This document shows positions 25,901-33,977 of a DNA stretch of 64,000 nt, in pieces (the stretch's first letter is position 1; each line of letters begins with the position of its first letter). The stretch is from Kitasatospora sp. DSM 101779. GTDB taxonomy: Bacteria; Actinomycetota; Actinomycetes; Streptomycetales; Streptomycetaceae. The DNA is taken from NCBI RefSeq assembly GCF_025655475.1, contig NZ_JAHTIK010000001.1:6952505-7016504 (forward strand), in the 5' to 3' direction. The notes beneath the pieces are model-generated. The model was given only the letters and a program-made list of their open reading frames with translations. It had not been told where the DNA came from and did not search any database. A program made the position numbers and the translations under genes.

Positions 25901-26634
25901 CCGGGCTCGTCCAGCCGGAAGTACGACGCCGACCAGGCATGGTCGTGCGTCGGGTCGCTCGGGGTGCGGCCGTGCGAGCGGGAGTCGACCACCGGCGGCC
26001 CGCCGTCCAGGACCTTGCGCATCACCGCCTCGACCTCGCGGCCGTTGATGCCGGGCAGCACCTCGGTGACCCGCCGGCCGAGGTGCTCGTCGACCGGCAG
26101 GCCGTTGATCTTCGCCAGCGCGCTGTTCAGCCGGACGAACCGCAGCTCGGAGTCGTACACCGCCATGCCGACCGGCGACTGGGTGAAGAATCCGTCCAGT
26201 ACGGCCAGGTCCGCCTGCAGGCGGCGCAGCGCGGTGACGTCCGAGGCCACCGCCAGGACGAGCGGACGCCCGTCGGGGCCGGCGATCGGGTGGGTGCGGA
26301 ACTCCAGGTTCACGTGGTGGCCCTCGCGGTGCTTGACCGGGAACACCCCGGACCAGGCCCGACCACTGACGATGTGGTCGAAGAGCGTCAGCACGTCGCC
26401 CCGCTGCTCCTCGGTGATCAGCAGGTTCGCGGCGAACTCGCCGATCGCCTCCTCGGTGCTGTAGCCGAGCAGGGTCTCCGCATCGGGGCTCCAGTGCAGG
26501 ATTCGCCCGTCCTCGGCGATCAGCGCCGTCGCGATCGGCACCATGAGCAGCCCGTCGCGGGCGTGCCCGTCGGGCCCCTCCGCAGCCGGATCCCGGCGGT
26601 TCGGGGAGCTCGTGCCCTGCTCGGGATTGTCCAT
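22915..26634 (-). CDS. Multidomain PAS/GAF/SpoIIE phosphatase with RsbW-like ATPase domain
   Basis: The ATG at 26634 gives 1239 residues; an in-frame start at 26718 is possible but lacks a ribosome site. Domains in order: two PAS domains (about 30-135 and 140-260), three GAF domains (about 290-450, 470-660, 680-870; each preceded by a helix ending in the same IGTTLDL motif, marking internal duplication), a SpoIIE/PP2C phosphatase (880-1100) with intact GGDWFDVV, VGDVMGHG, YTDGLVE and DDIAVI, and an HATPase domain (1115-1235) with the N-box ELLTSELITNALVHAG. Such proteins dephosphorylate anti-sigma antagonists or bind sigma factors in response to light, redox or small molecules. The signal and partners are unknown. 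No membrane helix. Confidence 0.92.
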   Translation of the reverse strand: MDNPEQGTSSPNRRDPAAEGPDGHARDGLLMVPIATALIAEDGRILHWSPDAETLLGYSTEEAIGEFAANLLITEEQRGDVLTLFDHIVSGRAWSGVFPVKHREGHHVNLEFRTHPIAGPDGRPLVLAVASDVTALRRLQADLAVLDGFFTQSPVGMAVYDSELRFVRLNSALAKINGLPVDEHLGRRVTEVLPGINGREVEAVMRKVLDGGPPVVDSRSHGRTPSDPTHDHAWSASYFRLDEPGGQVLGVSSTIVDVTERYRAEHAAAMARERLTVLAEATVSIGTTLDLRQTARELAEVIVPRLADAVGVFALEHLVSGAEATASEEGLRVRRLAVATADPEHPIGELPTEAVYRIPPGSVYEQALTSGRTIVAPNWDLPLLADEALTERVRDYLDDRPRPVRVAPLVARGTVLGMVVYSRSPEREGFGPEDSTLGDELASRAAVAIDNARLYLHQQQTAQAREQALTEARAAQERLALVNAASARIGTTLDLAQTARELAETASPRLADTVVVEVLDALVRGAETGAPGRADRSAVLRRMAFHTVPGSGMSPVSPVGSVHRFHPSTPYAWVLAHRRPVLLPELDEPTLNWFNDDPERAAAVREQRVRSVMVVPLIARGSAVGVATFYRSVTERPYDQEDLRLAGELAARAAVSIDNALLYTRERDAAEQRQRALEAAGAAQARLALLNEASTRIGTTLDLQRTAQELIDVVIPRFADFVTVDLLESVLEGDEPEPVPRDGSVMLRAVAVGEVGASGTMIGAADPVGGGSRSAQLYAQSLRTGRSILVPHVDEAALRRIVAHPNRIAPSLEAGVHSYLMVPLLARGTVLGGVEFVRTHNPESFTHADVALAEELAARAAVCIDNARIYRRERDTALTLQRSLLPQDVHRTPGLEIAHRYLPSSVISEVGGDWFDVVPLSGGRVALIVGDVMGHGIRAAATMGQLRTVARTLITLEMDPARVLRRLDDAAAAIGESQFATCVCVLFDPVDRICTAATAGHLPPVIARADGSTELLELPPGAPLGVGGVPFESVHTTLDEDAILVLYTDGLVERRGRDLDEGIDLLRHTVAERRDSLEQTCDAVLAALGAAAGQDDIAVIMAHSRPIGSDRLATLTLAGDRAMVRHARRFARETLTEWGLNGLSDMVELLTSELITNALVHAGAPVQLRMFRNQVLTVEVADRDRHEPRLRRARAEDEGGRGMHLVNELAHRWGVRATKDGKVVWYELELPPGATRGAA

Positions 26635-26737
26635 CCAGGCACCGTCCAGAGATCGGCCTTCCGCCCTGCCATCCTCCCATGGCAGCCGGAGCCCGCCCAG
26701 AGGAGCGCACGACCGCACGGCGGCCCGGTACGGCCGA

Positions 26738-26743
26738 TAGGGT
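26738..26743 (+). promoter_or_regulatory. -10 element giving a leaderless pseudouridine synthase transcript
   Basis: TAGGGT fits TANNNT and ends seven bases before the GTG at 26751; no Shine-Dalgarno sequence is present. Confidence 0.5.
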
Positions 26744-26750
26744 TCGCACG

Positions 26751-27701
26751 GTGAGACGCAGGTCAGGCATTCCGGCGAGCCCGCTGCCGCAGCGGGACGG
26801 CATCGACGCGGTCCGGCTCCGGCTGCCGCCGGAGGGGCCGTGGCCCACCGCGGGCGCGTACCTGCTGGAGCGCTACGGCCCGGCCGTCGGCCCCGAGCGG
26901 GTGGCGGCGATGCTGCGGTCGGGCGTCTTCGTCACCGCCGAAGGCCCGCTCGCCGCCGAGGCCCCCTACCGGCCCGGCGCGTACGTCTGGTTCCACCGGG
27001 AGCTGGAGCCGGAGACCCCGGTCCCCTTCGCCGTCGACGTCCTGCACCGGGACGAGCGGATCGTCGTCGTCGACAAGCCGCACTTCCTCTCCACCACCCC
27101 GCGCGGGCGGCACGTCACGGAGACCGCCCTCGCCCGGCTGCGCCGCGACCTCGGCCTGCCCGGCCTCAGCCCCGCCCACCGCCTCGACCGGCTCACCGCC
27201 GGGCTGGTGCTCTTCGTCGCCCGACCCGAGCTGCGCGGCGCCTACCAGGGCCTGTTCGAACGCCGGGCGGTCCGCAAGGAGTACGAGGCGATCGCCGGGT
27301 ACGACCCGCAGAGGCCGATGCCGGTCACCGTCCGCAGCCGGATGGTCAAGGAGCGCGGCGAGCTCGCCGCCCGGGAGGTCGCGGGGGAGCCCAACAGCGA
27401 GACCCGGATCGAACTCGCCGAGCACCGCGACGGCCTCGCCCGCTACCGGCTGCACCCGCACACCGGCCGCACCCACCAGTTGCGCCTGCACATGGCCTCG
27501 CTCGGCCTGCCGATCCTCGGCGACCCGCTCTACCCCCGGGTGCTCCCCGAGCAGGCCCCGGACGACTTCCGTCGCCCGCTCCAACTGCTGGCCGCAGTAC
27601 TGGAGTTCACCGACCCGGTCAGCAAGGAGCCGCTCCACTTCGAGAGCCGCCGCACCCTGGCCGCCTGGACCTCCCCCGAGGCCTGGGACGAGGGTGTTTA
27701 G
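26751..27701 (+). CDS. RluA-family pseudouridine synthase
   Basis: The GTG at 26751 gives a 316-residue protein. The catalytic motif HRLDRLTAGLVLF contains the invariant Asp146 of the RluA family; LHRDERIVVVDKPHFLSTTP and YRLHPHTGRTHQLRLHMASLGLPILGDPLYP are the other family blocks. The enzyme converts uridine to pseudouridine in rRNA or tRNA. There is an unusual N-terminal stretch of about 95 residues (LERYGPAVGPERVAAMLRSGVFV...) that resembles a diverged S4-like RNA-binding region. The target base cannot be told. It is convergent with the DNA ligase gene, only 45 bases apart. Confidence 0.92.
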   Translation: MRRRSGIPASPLPQRDGIDAVRLRLPPEGPWPTAGAYLLERYGPAVGPERVAAMLRSGVFVTAEGPLAAEAPYRPGAYVWFHRELEPETPVPFAVDVLHRDERIVVVDKPHFLSTTPRGRHVTETALARLRRDLGLPGLSPAHRLDRLTAGLVLFVARPELRGAYQGLFERRAVRKEYEAIAGYDPQRPMPVTVRSRMVKERGELAAREVAGEPNSETRIELAEHRDGLARYRLHPHTGRTHQLRLHMASLGLPILGDPLYPRVLPEQAPDDFRRPLQLLAAVLEFTDPVSKEPLHFESRRTLAAWTSPEAWDEGV

Positions 27702-27746
27702 TGCCCCCACGCGCCCCTGAATCGACCGCACCTTCGAAGGCGACTC

Positions 27747-29318
27747 CTAGTGGGTTGCGGCGAGCGCACGGACGGTGGCGACGGTGTCGGCCTCGGCGGC
27801 GGTCTTGTCGGGCCGGTAGCGGACGACCCGGGCGAAGCGGAGGGCCAGTCCGGCCGGGTAGCGGGGACTGCGCTGCAGGCCGTCGAAGGCGACCTCGACC
27901 ACCAGCTCCGGCCGCACCTGCACGTCGTAGTCGCCGCGACCGGTCTCCCGGGCGAGCAGCTCCCGGGTCTGCCAGGCCAGCAGTTCGTCGGTCAGCCCCT
28001 TGAAGGTCTTGCCGAGCATCACCCACTCCGGCAGGCCCGCCTCGCCGCCGGACCGCGCCCCCAGATGCAGGTTGCTCAGCCACCCGCGGCGCCGCCCGGT
28101 GCCCCACTCGGCGGCAAGCACCACCAGGTCCAGGGTGTGGTGCGGCTTCACCTTGATCCATCCGGCGCCGCGCCGGCCCGCCTCGTACCGTGCCGCGAGG
28201 TCCTTGACGACCACGCCCTCGTGGCCGTGACCGAGCGCGTCGGCCAGGAAGCCGGCGGCCTGCTCGGGGTCGGCGGTGACCAGCCGGGGCACCCGCCGCG
28301 GCTCGTCGACCAGGCCGGCGAGGGCGGCCCAGCGGTGTTCACCGGGCTCGTCCACCAGGTCGGTGCCGTCCAGGTGCAGCAGGTCGAAGAAGTAGGGGTG
28401 CAGCGGCACCTCGGCGCGCAGCCGCTCCGGGTCCTGCCGGGAGGCGGTGCGTGCGGCCGTCACCTGGAAGGGCCGGGGCCTGCCGTCCGGGCCGAGCGCG
28501 ATCGCCTCGCCGTCCAGGACGGCCGAGCGGACCGGCAGGGCCAGGGCGGCCTCGACGAGTTCCGGCACCCGGGCGGTGATGTCGTCCAGGCTGCGGGTGA
28601 ACACCCCCACCTCGCCGCCCGACCGGTGCACCTGCACCCGGATGCCGTCCAGCTTCCACTCCAGGGCGGCGGGCGAGACCTTCGCCAGCGCCTCGGCGAC
28701 GCCCGGCGCGGAGGAGGCCAGCATCGGCCGCACCGGCCGGCCGACCTCCAGCCCGAACGCGGCCAGCGCCGCGGCCCCGCCGGTGAGCGCCGCCTCGGCG
28801 ACCGCCCGTGCCGAGCCGCGGAACATCAGCGCCCGCCGCACCGCCGGTGCCGGCACCCCGGCGGCCCTGGCCACGGCCTCCGCCATCACGCCGTCCAGCG
28901 CGCCCTGCCGCAGTTCGCCGACCAGCACGCCGCGCAGCAGCCGCTGTTCGGGCGCGGTGGCCCGTCCGAAGAGGGTGTCGAGGAGCGTCCGCCGGGCGGC
29001 CTGTGCACCGCGGCCGTGCACCGCTGCCAGTTCGCCGAGCAGAGCCTCGGTCTCGGCCGTCCCGAGGGTGGCCGCCGCGGCCGGCGGCGGCAGCTCGCGC
29101 AGCGCCGCGTAGCCGACGCCGACCCGCATCCGCCGGGACTCCCCGGAGAGCAGTGCGACCGCCGCGGGGGCCTCCCGCGGGCCGAGTTCCCGCAGGCAGT
29201 CCGCGAGCAGGACGATCTTCGCCGTCCGACCCGGCTCGGCGGCCACGGCCTCCGAGGCCAGGGCGACACGTTCCAGCACGGCCGACTCCTCTTCCGTGGC
29301 GGGGCCTGTGCCTGCCAT
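27747..29318 (-). CDS. ATP-dependent DNA ligase (LigB type)
   Basis: The 523-residue enzyme has an all-helical N-terminal DNA-binding domain (about 1-195), the nucleotidyltransferase core with motif I EWKLDGIRVQVH (adenylated Lys222), motif III-like FFDLLHLDG, motif IV HEGVVVKDL, motif V IKVKPHHTLDLVV, and a C-terminal OB domain ending in RFARVVRYRPDKTAAEADT. This matches mycobacterial/actinobacterial LigB (also archaeal-like ligases), an accessory enzyme that seals nicks using ATP. It is not linked here to Ku or polymerase genes as NHEJ LigD would be. The preceding gene in the same direction is separated by 84 bases. Confidence 0.92.
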   Translation of the reverse strand: MAGTGPATEEESAVLERVALASEAVAAEPGRTAKIVLLADCLRELGPREAPAAVALLSGESRRMRVGVGYAALRELPPPAAAATLGTAETEALLGELAAVHGRGAQAARRTLLDTLFGRATAPEQRLLRGVLVGELRQGALDGVMAEAVARAAGVPAPAVRRALMFRGSARAVAEAALTGGAAALAAFGLEVGRPVRPMLASSAPGVAEALAKVSPAALEWKLDGIRVQVHRSGGEVGVFTRSLDDITARVPELVEAALALPVRSAVLDGEAIALGPDGRPRPFQVTAARTASRQDPERLRAEVPLHPYFFDLLHLDGTDLVDEPGEHRWAALAGLVDEPRRVPRLVTADPEQAAGFLADALGHGHEGVVVKDLAARYEAGRRGAGWIKVKPHHTLDLVVLAAEWGTGRRRGWLSNLHLGARSGGEAGLPEWVMLGKTFKGLTDELLAWQTRELLARETGRGDYDVQVRPELVVEVAFDGLQRSPRYPAGLALRFARVVRYRPDKTAAEADTVATVRALAATH

Positions 29319-29361
29319 CCTGCCCCGGCGCCGCGCCCGCCGCCGTGCTTCCCGGGTGCGG

Positions 29362-29397
29362 GATCGGGTGCGCGATGGGGTGCGCGATGGGGTGGGG
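29362..29397. repeat. Three 12-bp tandem repeats
   Basis: Units GATCGGGTGCGC, GATGGGGTGCGC and GATGGGGTGGGG lie between two minus-strand genes. No function is evident. Confidence 0.7.
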
Positions 29398-29402
29398 CGC
29401 GG

Positions 29403-29930
29403 TCAGAGCCGGCCGAGGGGCACGGTCGCGCCGGTGAGGGTGTCGTAGCTCCGGCCCGCGTCGAAGCTGCCCGTCAGGTCCGGGTGGCGGCCGACCACGG
29501 TGTGGGCGAGGGCCAGCTCCTCGGGCTCCAGGCGGCGGGTCAGGCCGATGTGCGGGGCCCAGCGGCCCGGCAGGTAGTGCGGGTTGGGGTCCGCGGCGCC
29601 GTCCAGCAGGAGCCAGACGCGGCGGTGCAGGTCGACCAGCTCGAAGCTCGGCACCACGGCCCAGCTGAGCACCCGTCGGCGGCTGCGCGCCGAGAACGAC
29701 AGCAGCCCGCTCAGCCGGACCGGGAGCGGCAGCGCCTCGGCGAGCAGCTCGCCCACCGCGTCCAACGCCCCCTCGGGCGCGGCCCCGCAGGAGGCCAGCG
29801 TCAGGTGCGGCCGGTGCCCGGGGTGGGTGTTGTGGGCGAGGCTCGGGAGGTCGGCCCCGGAGAGCTGCTGCCAGACCCCGCGCACCGCCGCGTCGAGGGC
29901 GGGCGCGCAGGTCAGCTCGACGGTCTGCAT
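29403..29930 (-). CDS. 2'-5' RNA ligase/2H phosphoesterase superfamily protein
   Basis: The 175-residue protein carries the two His-hydrophobic-Thr-type motifs that define the 2H superfamily: PHLTLAS (near residue 40) and PHIGLTR (near residue 130; H-x-G/T variant). Members cleave or join 2'-5' or cyclic phosphate bonds in RNA or nucleotides. The second motif is HIGLT rather than HxT at the usual spacing, so activity is less certain. TAGCGT (29937-29942) lies six bases before the ATG, so the mRNA may be leaderless. It is divergent from the exporter at 30033. Confidence 0.78.
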   Translation of the reverse strand: MQTVELTCAPALDAAVRGVWQQLSGADLPSLAHNTHPGHRPHLTLASCGAAPEGALDAVGELLAEALPLPVRLSGLLSFSARSRRRVLSWAVVPSFELVDLHRRVWLLLDGAADPNPHYLPGRWAPHIGLTRRLEPEELALAHTVVGRHPDLTGSFDAGRSYDTLTGATVPLGRL

Positions 29931-30032
29931 GGGCCCACGCTACGACCCGGCCGCCGCGCCCCGGCCGACCGGGTTCACCGCCGCGGCGGCCCCAGGCGGG
30001 CGCCCGGCCGCCCGCCGGGCGACCATGCGAGG

Positions 30033-32120
30033 GTGACCACCACCGAGAGCAGCCCGCCGGCCCCGGCCGCCGCGCCGCCCGTCCTGGACCGGCGGCAGCG
30101 CAACGTGGTCTTCGTCACGATCATGCTCGGCATGCTGCTGGCCGCCCTCGACCAGACGATCGTGGGCACCGCGCTGCCGACGATCGTCTCCGACCTCGGC
30201 GGCGCCCAGCACATGTCCTGGGTGGTCACCTCGTACCTGCTCGCCGAGACGGTCACCACCGCCCTGGTCGGCAAATTCGGCGACCTGTTCGGGCGCAAGC
30301 TGGTCTTCCAGGTGTCGGCGATCGTCTTCATCACCGGCTCGTTCCTGTGCGGCCTGTCCACCGACATGCTGATGCTGATCGCCTGGCGGGCCATGCAGGG
30401 CGTCGGCGCGGGCGGTCTGATGGTCACCTCGATGGCGCTGATCGCCGACGTCATCCCGCTGCGCGAACGCGGCAAGTACCAGGGCGCGATCGGTGCGGTG
30501 TTCGGCGTGGCCACCGTCATCGGCCCGCTGCTCGGCGGGCTGTTCACCGACCACCTGACCCGGCGCTGGGCGTTCTACGTCAACGTCCCGATCGCGATCG
30601 TGGTCGTGCTGGCCGCGGCCCGGACGCTCCCCTCGGTGCGGGCCCCCGGCCGCCCGGTCATCGACTACCTGGGCATCGCCCTGGTCGCGGTCGGTGCGAG
30701 CGCGGTGATCCTGGCGACCAGCTGGGGCGGCAACCAGTACGCCTGGAGCTCGCCGGTCATCCTCGGCCTGTTCGTCGGCGGCGCCGTCGCGCTCGGCCTG
30801 TTCTGCCGGGTGGAGACCCGCGCCGCCGAGCCGATGCTGCCGATGCGGTTGTTCCGCAACCCGGTCTTCACGGTCTGCGCGGTGCTCAGCTTCATCGTCG
30901 GCTTCGCGATGCTCGGCGCGATGACCTTCCTGCCGACCTTCCTGCAGTACGTCGACGGGGACTCGGCCACCGTCTCCGGGGTGCGGACCCTGCCGATGGT
31001 CTTCGGCCTGCTGATCGCCTCGGTGTTCAGCGGCACCATGGTCAGCCGCACCGGCCGCTACCGGATCTTCCCGATCGTCGGCTCGGCCGTGATGGGCGTC
31101 GGCCTGTACCTGCTGTCGCTGATGGACGCCGACACCCCGAGCTGGCTGCAGTCGCTCTACATGCTGGTGCTCGGCGCCGGCATCGGCCTGTGCATGCAGG
31201 TGCTCACCATCGCCGTGCAGAACACCGTGGACTACGCCGACCTCGGCACCTCCACCTCCGGCGTCACGTTCTTCCGCACCCTCGGCAGCTCGTTCGGTAC
31301 GGCCGTCTTCGGCACCATCTACACCAACACCCTCGGTGACCGGCTGGCCGAGGGCATCGCCACGTCCGCCCGGCTCACCGGCGCCGACCCGGCCGCCCTG
31401 GCGCGCGCCGCCTCCAACCCGAAGGACCTGCACGCGCTGCCCGCCGACCAGGCCGCGCCGATCGTCGACGCCTACGCGGACACCCTGCACACCGTCTTCC
31501 TGTGGACGGTGCCGGTGGCCGCGGTCGGCTTCGTCGTCGCGCTCTTCCTCAAGCAGGTGAGGCTCCGCGACTCCACCCGCGCCACCTCCACCGACATGGG
31601 CGAGGGCTTCGCCTCCCCGGTCTCCGGGGACTCGGCGCGGGTGCTGGAACTCGCCGTCGCCAAGATCATCCGCGGTACCGACCAGCAGACCGCCCGGGAG
31701 ATCGTCGCCCGCTCCGGCACTCGGCTGGACACCGCCGTGGCCTGGGCCGTCATGCAGGTCGAACTCTTCACCCGGACGGTCGGCCACGCCTCGCTCACCC
31801 TGATCGCGGCCCGCCGGCGGCTGCCCGGCGAAGTGCTCGAACCGGTCTTCGACCGGGCCGTCGGTGAGGGGTGGCTGTCCCGGGTGAACGGCTACTTCAT
31901 GCACACCGAGGCGGGGCAGCGGGAGGCCGAGCAGATCGGCCACGCCTGGGCCCAGTGGCTGAACGAACAGCTGGAACGCGAGGCCGGCCGCCCCCGCAGC
32001 GCCGAACTCCGCGCCGCCGTCGACACCATCGCCAAACGCCTCATCGCGGAGGACCTGACCGAGGGCCTCCCGGCGAGGATGCTGGGCAACGAGGCAGGGA
32101 CGGGCAGGCGCCAGGGCTAG
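30033..32120 (+). CDS. DHA2-family MFS drug exporter (14 helices) with cytosolic C-terminal domain
   Basis: The GTG at 30033 gives 695 residues. The first ~525 residues form a 14-helix MFS transporter of the EmrB/QacA type: motif LDQTIVGTALPTIVSDLGG near the start, GKFGDLFGRK (motif A), and AIGAVFGVATVIGPLLGGLFTD (motif C, antiporter signature). The last ~170 residues are soluble (SARVLELAVAKIIRGTDQQTAREIVARSGTRLDTAVAWAVMQVEL...GYFMHTEAGQREAEQI) and look like a winged-helix MarR-like domain, which is unusual but seen in some Streptomyces exporters. It pumps out small toxic compounds using the proton gradient; substrates unknown. Confidence 0.92.
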   Translation: MTTTESSPPAPAAAPPVLDRRQRNVVFVTIMLGMLLAALDQTIVGTALPTIVSDLGGAQHMSWVVTSYLLAETVTTALVGKFGDLFGRKLVFQVSAIVFITGSFLCGLSTDMLMLIAWRAMQGVGAGGLMVTSMALIADVIPLRERGKYQGAIGAVFGVATVIGPLLGGLFTDHLTRRWAFYVNVPIAIVVVLAAARTLPSVRAPGRPVIDYLGIALVAVGASAVILATSWGGNQYAWSSPVILGLFVGGAVALGLFCRVETRAAEPMLPMRLFRNPVFTVCAVLSFIVGFAMLGAMTFLPTFLQYVDGDSATVSGVRTLPMVFGLLIASVFSGTMVSRTGRYRIFPIVGSAVMGVGLYLLSLMDADTPSWLQSLYMLVLGAGIGLCMQVLTIAVQNTVDYADLGTSTSGVTFFRTLGSSFGTAVFGTIYTNTLGDRLAEGIATSARLTGADPAALARAASNPKDLHALPADQAAPIVDAYADTLHTVFLWTVPVAAVGFVVALFLKQVRLRDSTRATSTDMGEGFASPVSGDSARVLELAVAKIIRGTDQQTAREIVARSGTRLDTAVAWAVMQVELFTRTVGHASLTLIAARRRLPGEVLEPVFDRAVGEGWLSRVNGYFMHTEAGQREAEQIGHAWAQWLNEQLEREAGRPRSAELRAAVDTIAKRLIAEDLTEGLPARMLGNEAGTGRRQG

Positions 32121-32152
32121 CGGCTTCGGACCTGCGGCCCCGGTGGTGGTGC

Positions 32153-33826
32153 TCAGGTCCGCAGGGTGGCCGTCAGCAGGGCGACATCGTCGTCGGCGGT
32201 GGGGGAGAGGCCGGTGAGGACGGCGTCCAGGAGCTGTTCGCCGCGGGCGTCCGGGGGGAGCCGCAGGTGGGTGAGGCGGGCGAGCGAGGCGTCGATGGCC
32301 TCGTCGCGGCGCTCGACCAGGCCGTCGGTGTACAGCAGCAGGTGATGGCCGGGCGGGCACTGCGCGGTGGCCTCGGGGAACCCGCTGAACCCGGCGGCGA
32401 GCGGCGGGCCGGGCTCGACAGGGAGCAGACGGACCGTCCCGTCGGGGGCGACCAGGGCCGGCGGCAGGTGCCCCGCGCTGGCGAAGGTGCAGGTGCCGGT
32501 CTCCGGGGACATCACCAGCGCGAGGCAGGTGGCCGGTCGCCCGGTGGCGAGCGGTGCGGTCAGCCGGTCCATCCGGTCCAGGACCCGGCCCGGCGGCAGG
32601 TTCCCGGCGGCGACCATCCGCAGCATCGCCTGGTAGTGGCTCATCTCGACGGCGGCCTCCAGGCTGTGCCCCATCACGTCGCCGATCGCCAGCAGGGTGC
32701 TGCCGTCGGGCCGGGCCACCGTCTCGTAGAAGTCGCCGCCGACCAGGGCGCTCGCCCCGGCGGGCCGGTAGCGGAAGGCCACTTCGAGGCCCGGGTGCGG
32801 GGCGCCGGGCTCGGCGAGCAGGGCGCGCTGCAGGTCGAGGGCGATGCCGTGCTCGCGGGTGAAGCGGCGGGCGTTGTCGATGCTGACGGCGGCCCGCAGC
32901 GCCAGGTCGGCCGCCACCACGGTGTCGTCCTGGGTGAACAGCGGGGAGTCGCCGGCCCGGATCAGGGTGACCGTGCCGAGCGCCCGGCCGCGGGCCACCA
33001 GCGGTACCACCAGGCCGGAGTGCACGCCGCCGCGGCGCAGCGCCGCCAGCCGGTCCGGGTGCGCCGCGGCCCGGCCGAGCCGGTCGTCGCTCGGCATGTT
33101 CTCGATCACCGGCCGCCCGCTCTCCAGCGCGCGGCGGGCGGCCGAGCCGGGCTGGTGGTCGATGTGCTCGCCGGCCTTGCCGAGCGCCGCCGCGGTCTCC
33201 TCCAGTTCGGGCACCGCGACCAGGGAGGCGCGGCGCAGCCGCAGGACGCCGGGGAGGGTGTGCGCGGCGGGGGCGTCCTCGGGCGGCAGCACGTCCACCG
33301 AGGCGGCGTCGCCGAGTTCGGGGACGAGGAAGCGGGCGAGTTCGACGCAGGTGGTGTCCATGTCGAGGGTGGTGCCGATCCGGGTGGAGGCGCTGTCGAG
33401 CATGGCGAGCCGCTCGCGGGCGCGTTCCAGCTCGTTCTGCTGCTGCCGGGACGCGGTCACCTCCAGCACGATGCCGGCGAGGCCGACGACCGTGCCGTCC
33501 ACCTCCAGCCGGTGGTAGGCGCCGTGGAAGTAGCGCCGGGCGAGCGGGGAGGGCACCCGGGTCTGGCCGCTGGAGGTGGTCTCGCGGGGGACGCCGTCGG
33601 CGAGCACGGCCCGCAGCACGTCGAGCCGCGCGTCGATGCCGGGCACGATCTCGGCGATGGTGCGGCCGATGTGGTCGGCGGCGGGTGCGCCGTTCAGCCG
33701 GGCCAGGGCGGTGTTGACGTACACGTACCGCAGGTCGGTGTCGAGGACGCCGACCGCGCCGGGTGTGCCTTCCAGCAGCTCGCGCACGGGGGACGGCAGG
33801 GTGCGCCACACACGGTCGTCGGCCAC
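32153..33826 (-). CDS. PAS-GAF-SpoIIE protein phosphatase
   Basis: Start is probably the GTG at 33826 (VADDRVW...); another GTG nine bases upstream is equally in frame. The 557-residue protein has a PAS domain (about 10-125, GAVGVLDTDLRYVYVNTALARLNG), a GAF domain (150-310) and a SpoIIE/PP2C domain (325-555) with intact GGDFYE, AIGDVMGHS, YTDGLVERRDE and DDVALLTA. It lacks the ATPase domain found in its two paralogues in this window. Role: sensing-linked dephosphorylation, probably of an anti-anti-sigma factor. It is divergent from the paralogue at 33978 with a 151-bp shared upstream region. Confidence 0.9.
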   Translation of the reverse strand: MADDRVWRTLPSPVRELLEGTPGAVGVLDTDLRYVYVNTALARLNGAPAADHIGRTIAEIVPGIDARLDVLRAVLADGVPRETTSSGQTRVPSPLARRYFHGAYHRLEVDGTVVGLAGIVLEVTASRQQQNELERARERLAMLDSASTRIGTTLDMDTTCVELARFLVPELGDAASVDVLPPEDAPAAHTLPGVLRLRRASLVAVPELEETAAALGKAGEHIDHQPGSAARRALESGRPVIENMPSDDRLGRAAAHPDRLAALRRGGVHSGLVVPLVARGRALGTVTLIRAGDSPLFTQDDTVVAADLALRAAVSIDNARRFTREHGIALDLQRALLAEPGAPHPGLEVAFRYRPAGASALVGGDFYETVARPDGSTLLAIGDVMGHSLEAAVEMSHYQAMLRMVAAGNLPPGRVLDRMDRLTAPLATGRPATCLALVMSPETGTCTFASAGHLPPALVAPDGTVRLLPVEPGPPLAAGFSGFPEATAQCPPGHHLLLYTDGLVERRDEAIDASLARLTHLRLPPDARGEQLLDAVLTGLSPTADDDVALLTATLRT

Positions 33827-33977
33827 GGGCGTCACCGCCTTCCGGCAGCAGGTCTGCCCTCCATCGTCGCGGGCGGGCGGGGCGGCTGCATCCGCACCCG
33901 CCCCGGCGCCGACTTGCCGCGCGCCCGGGCGCTGACAAGGTGGAGAGCGAGCCCTAGGCCCGGAGAGGGGTGCACCC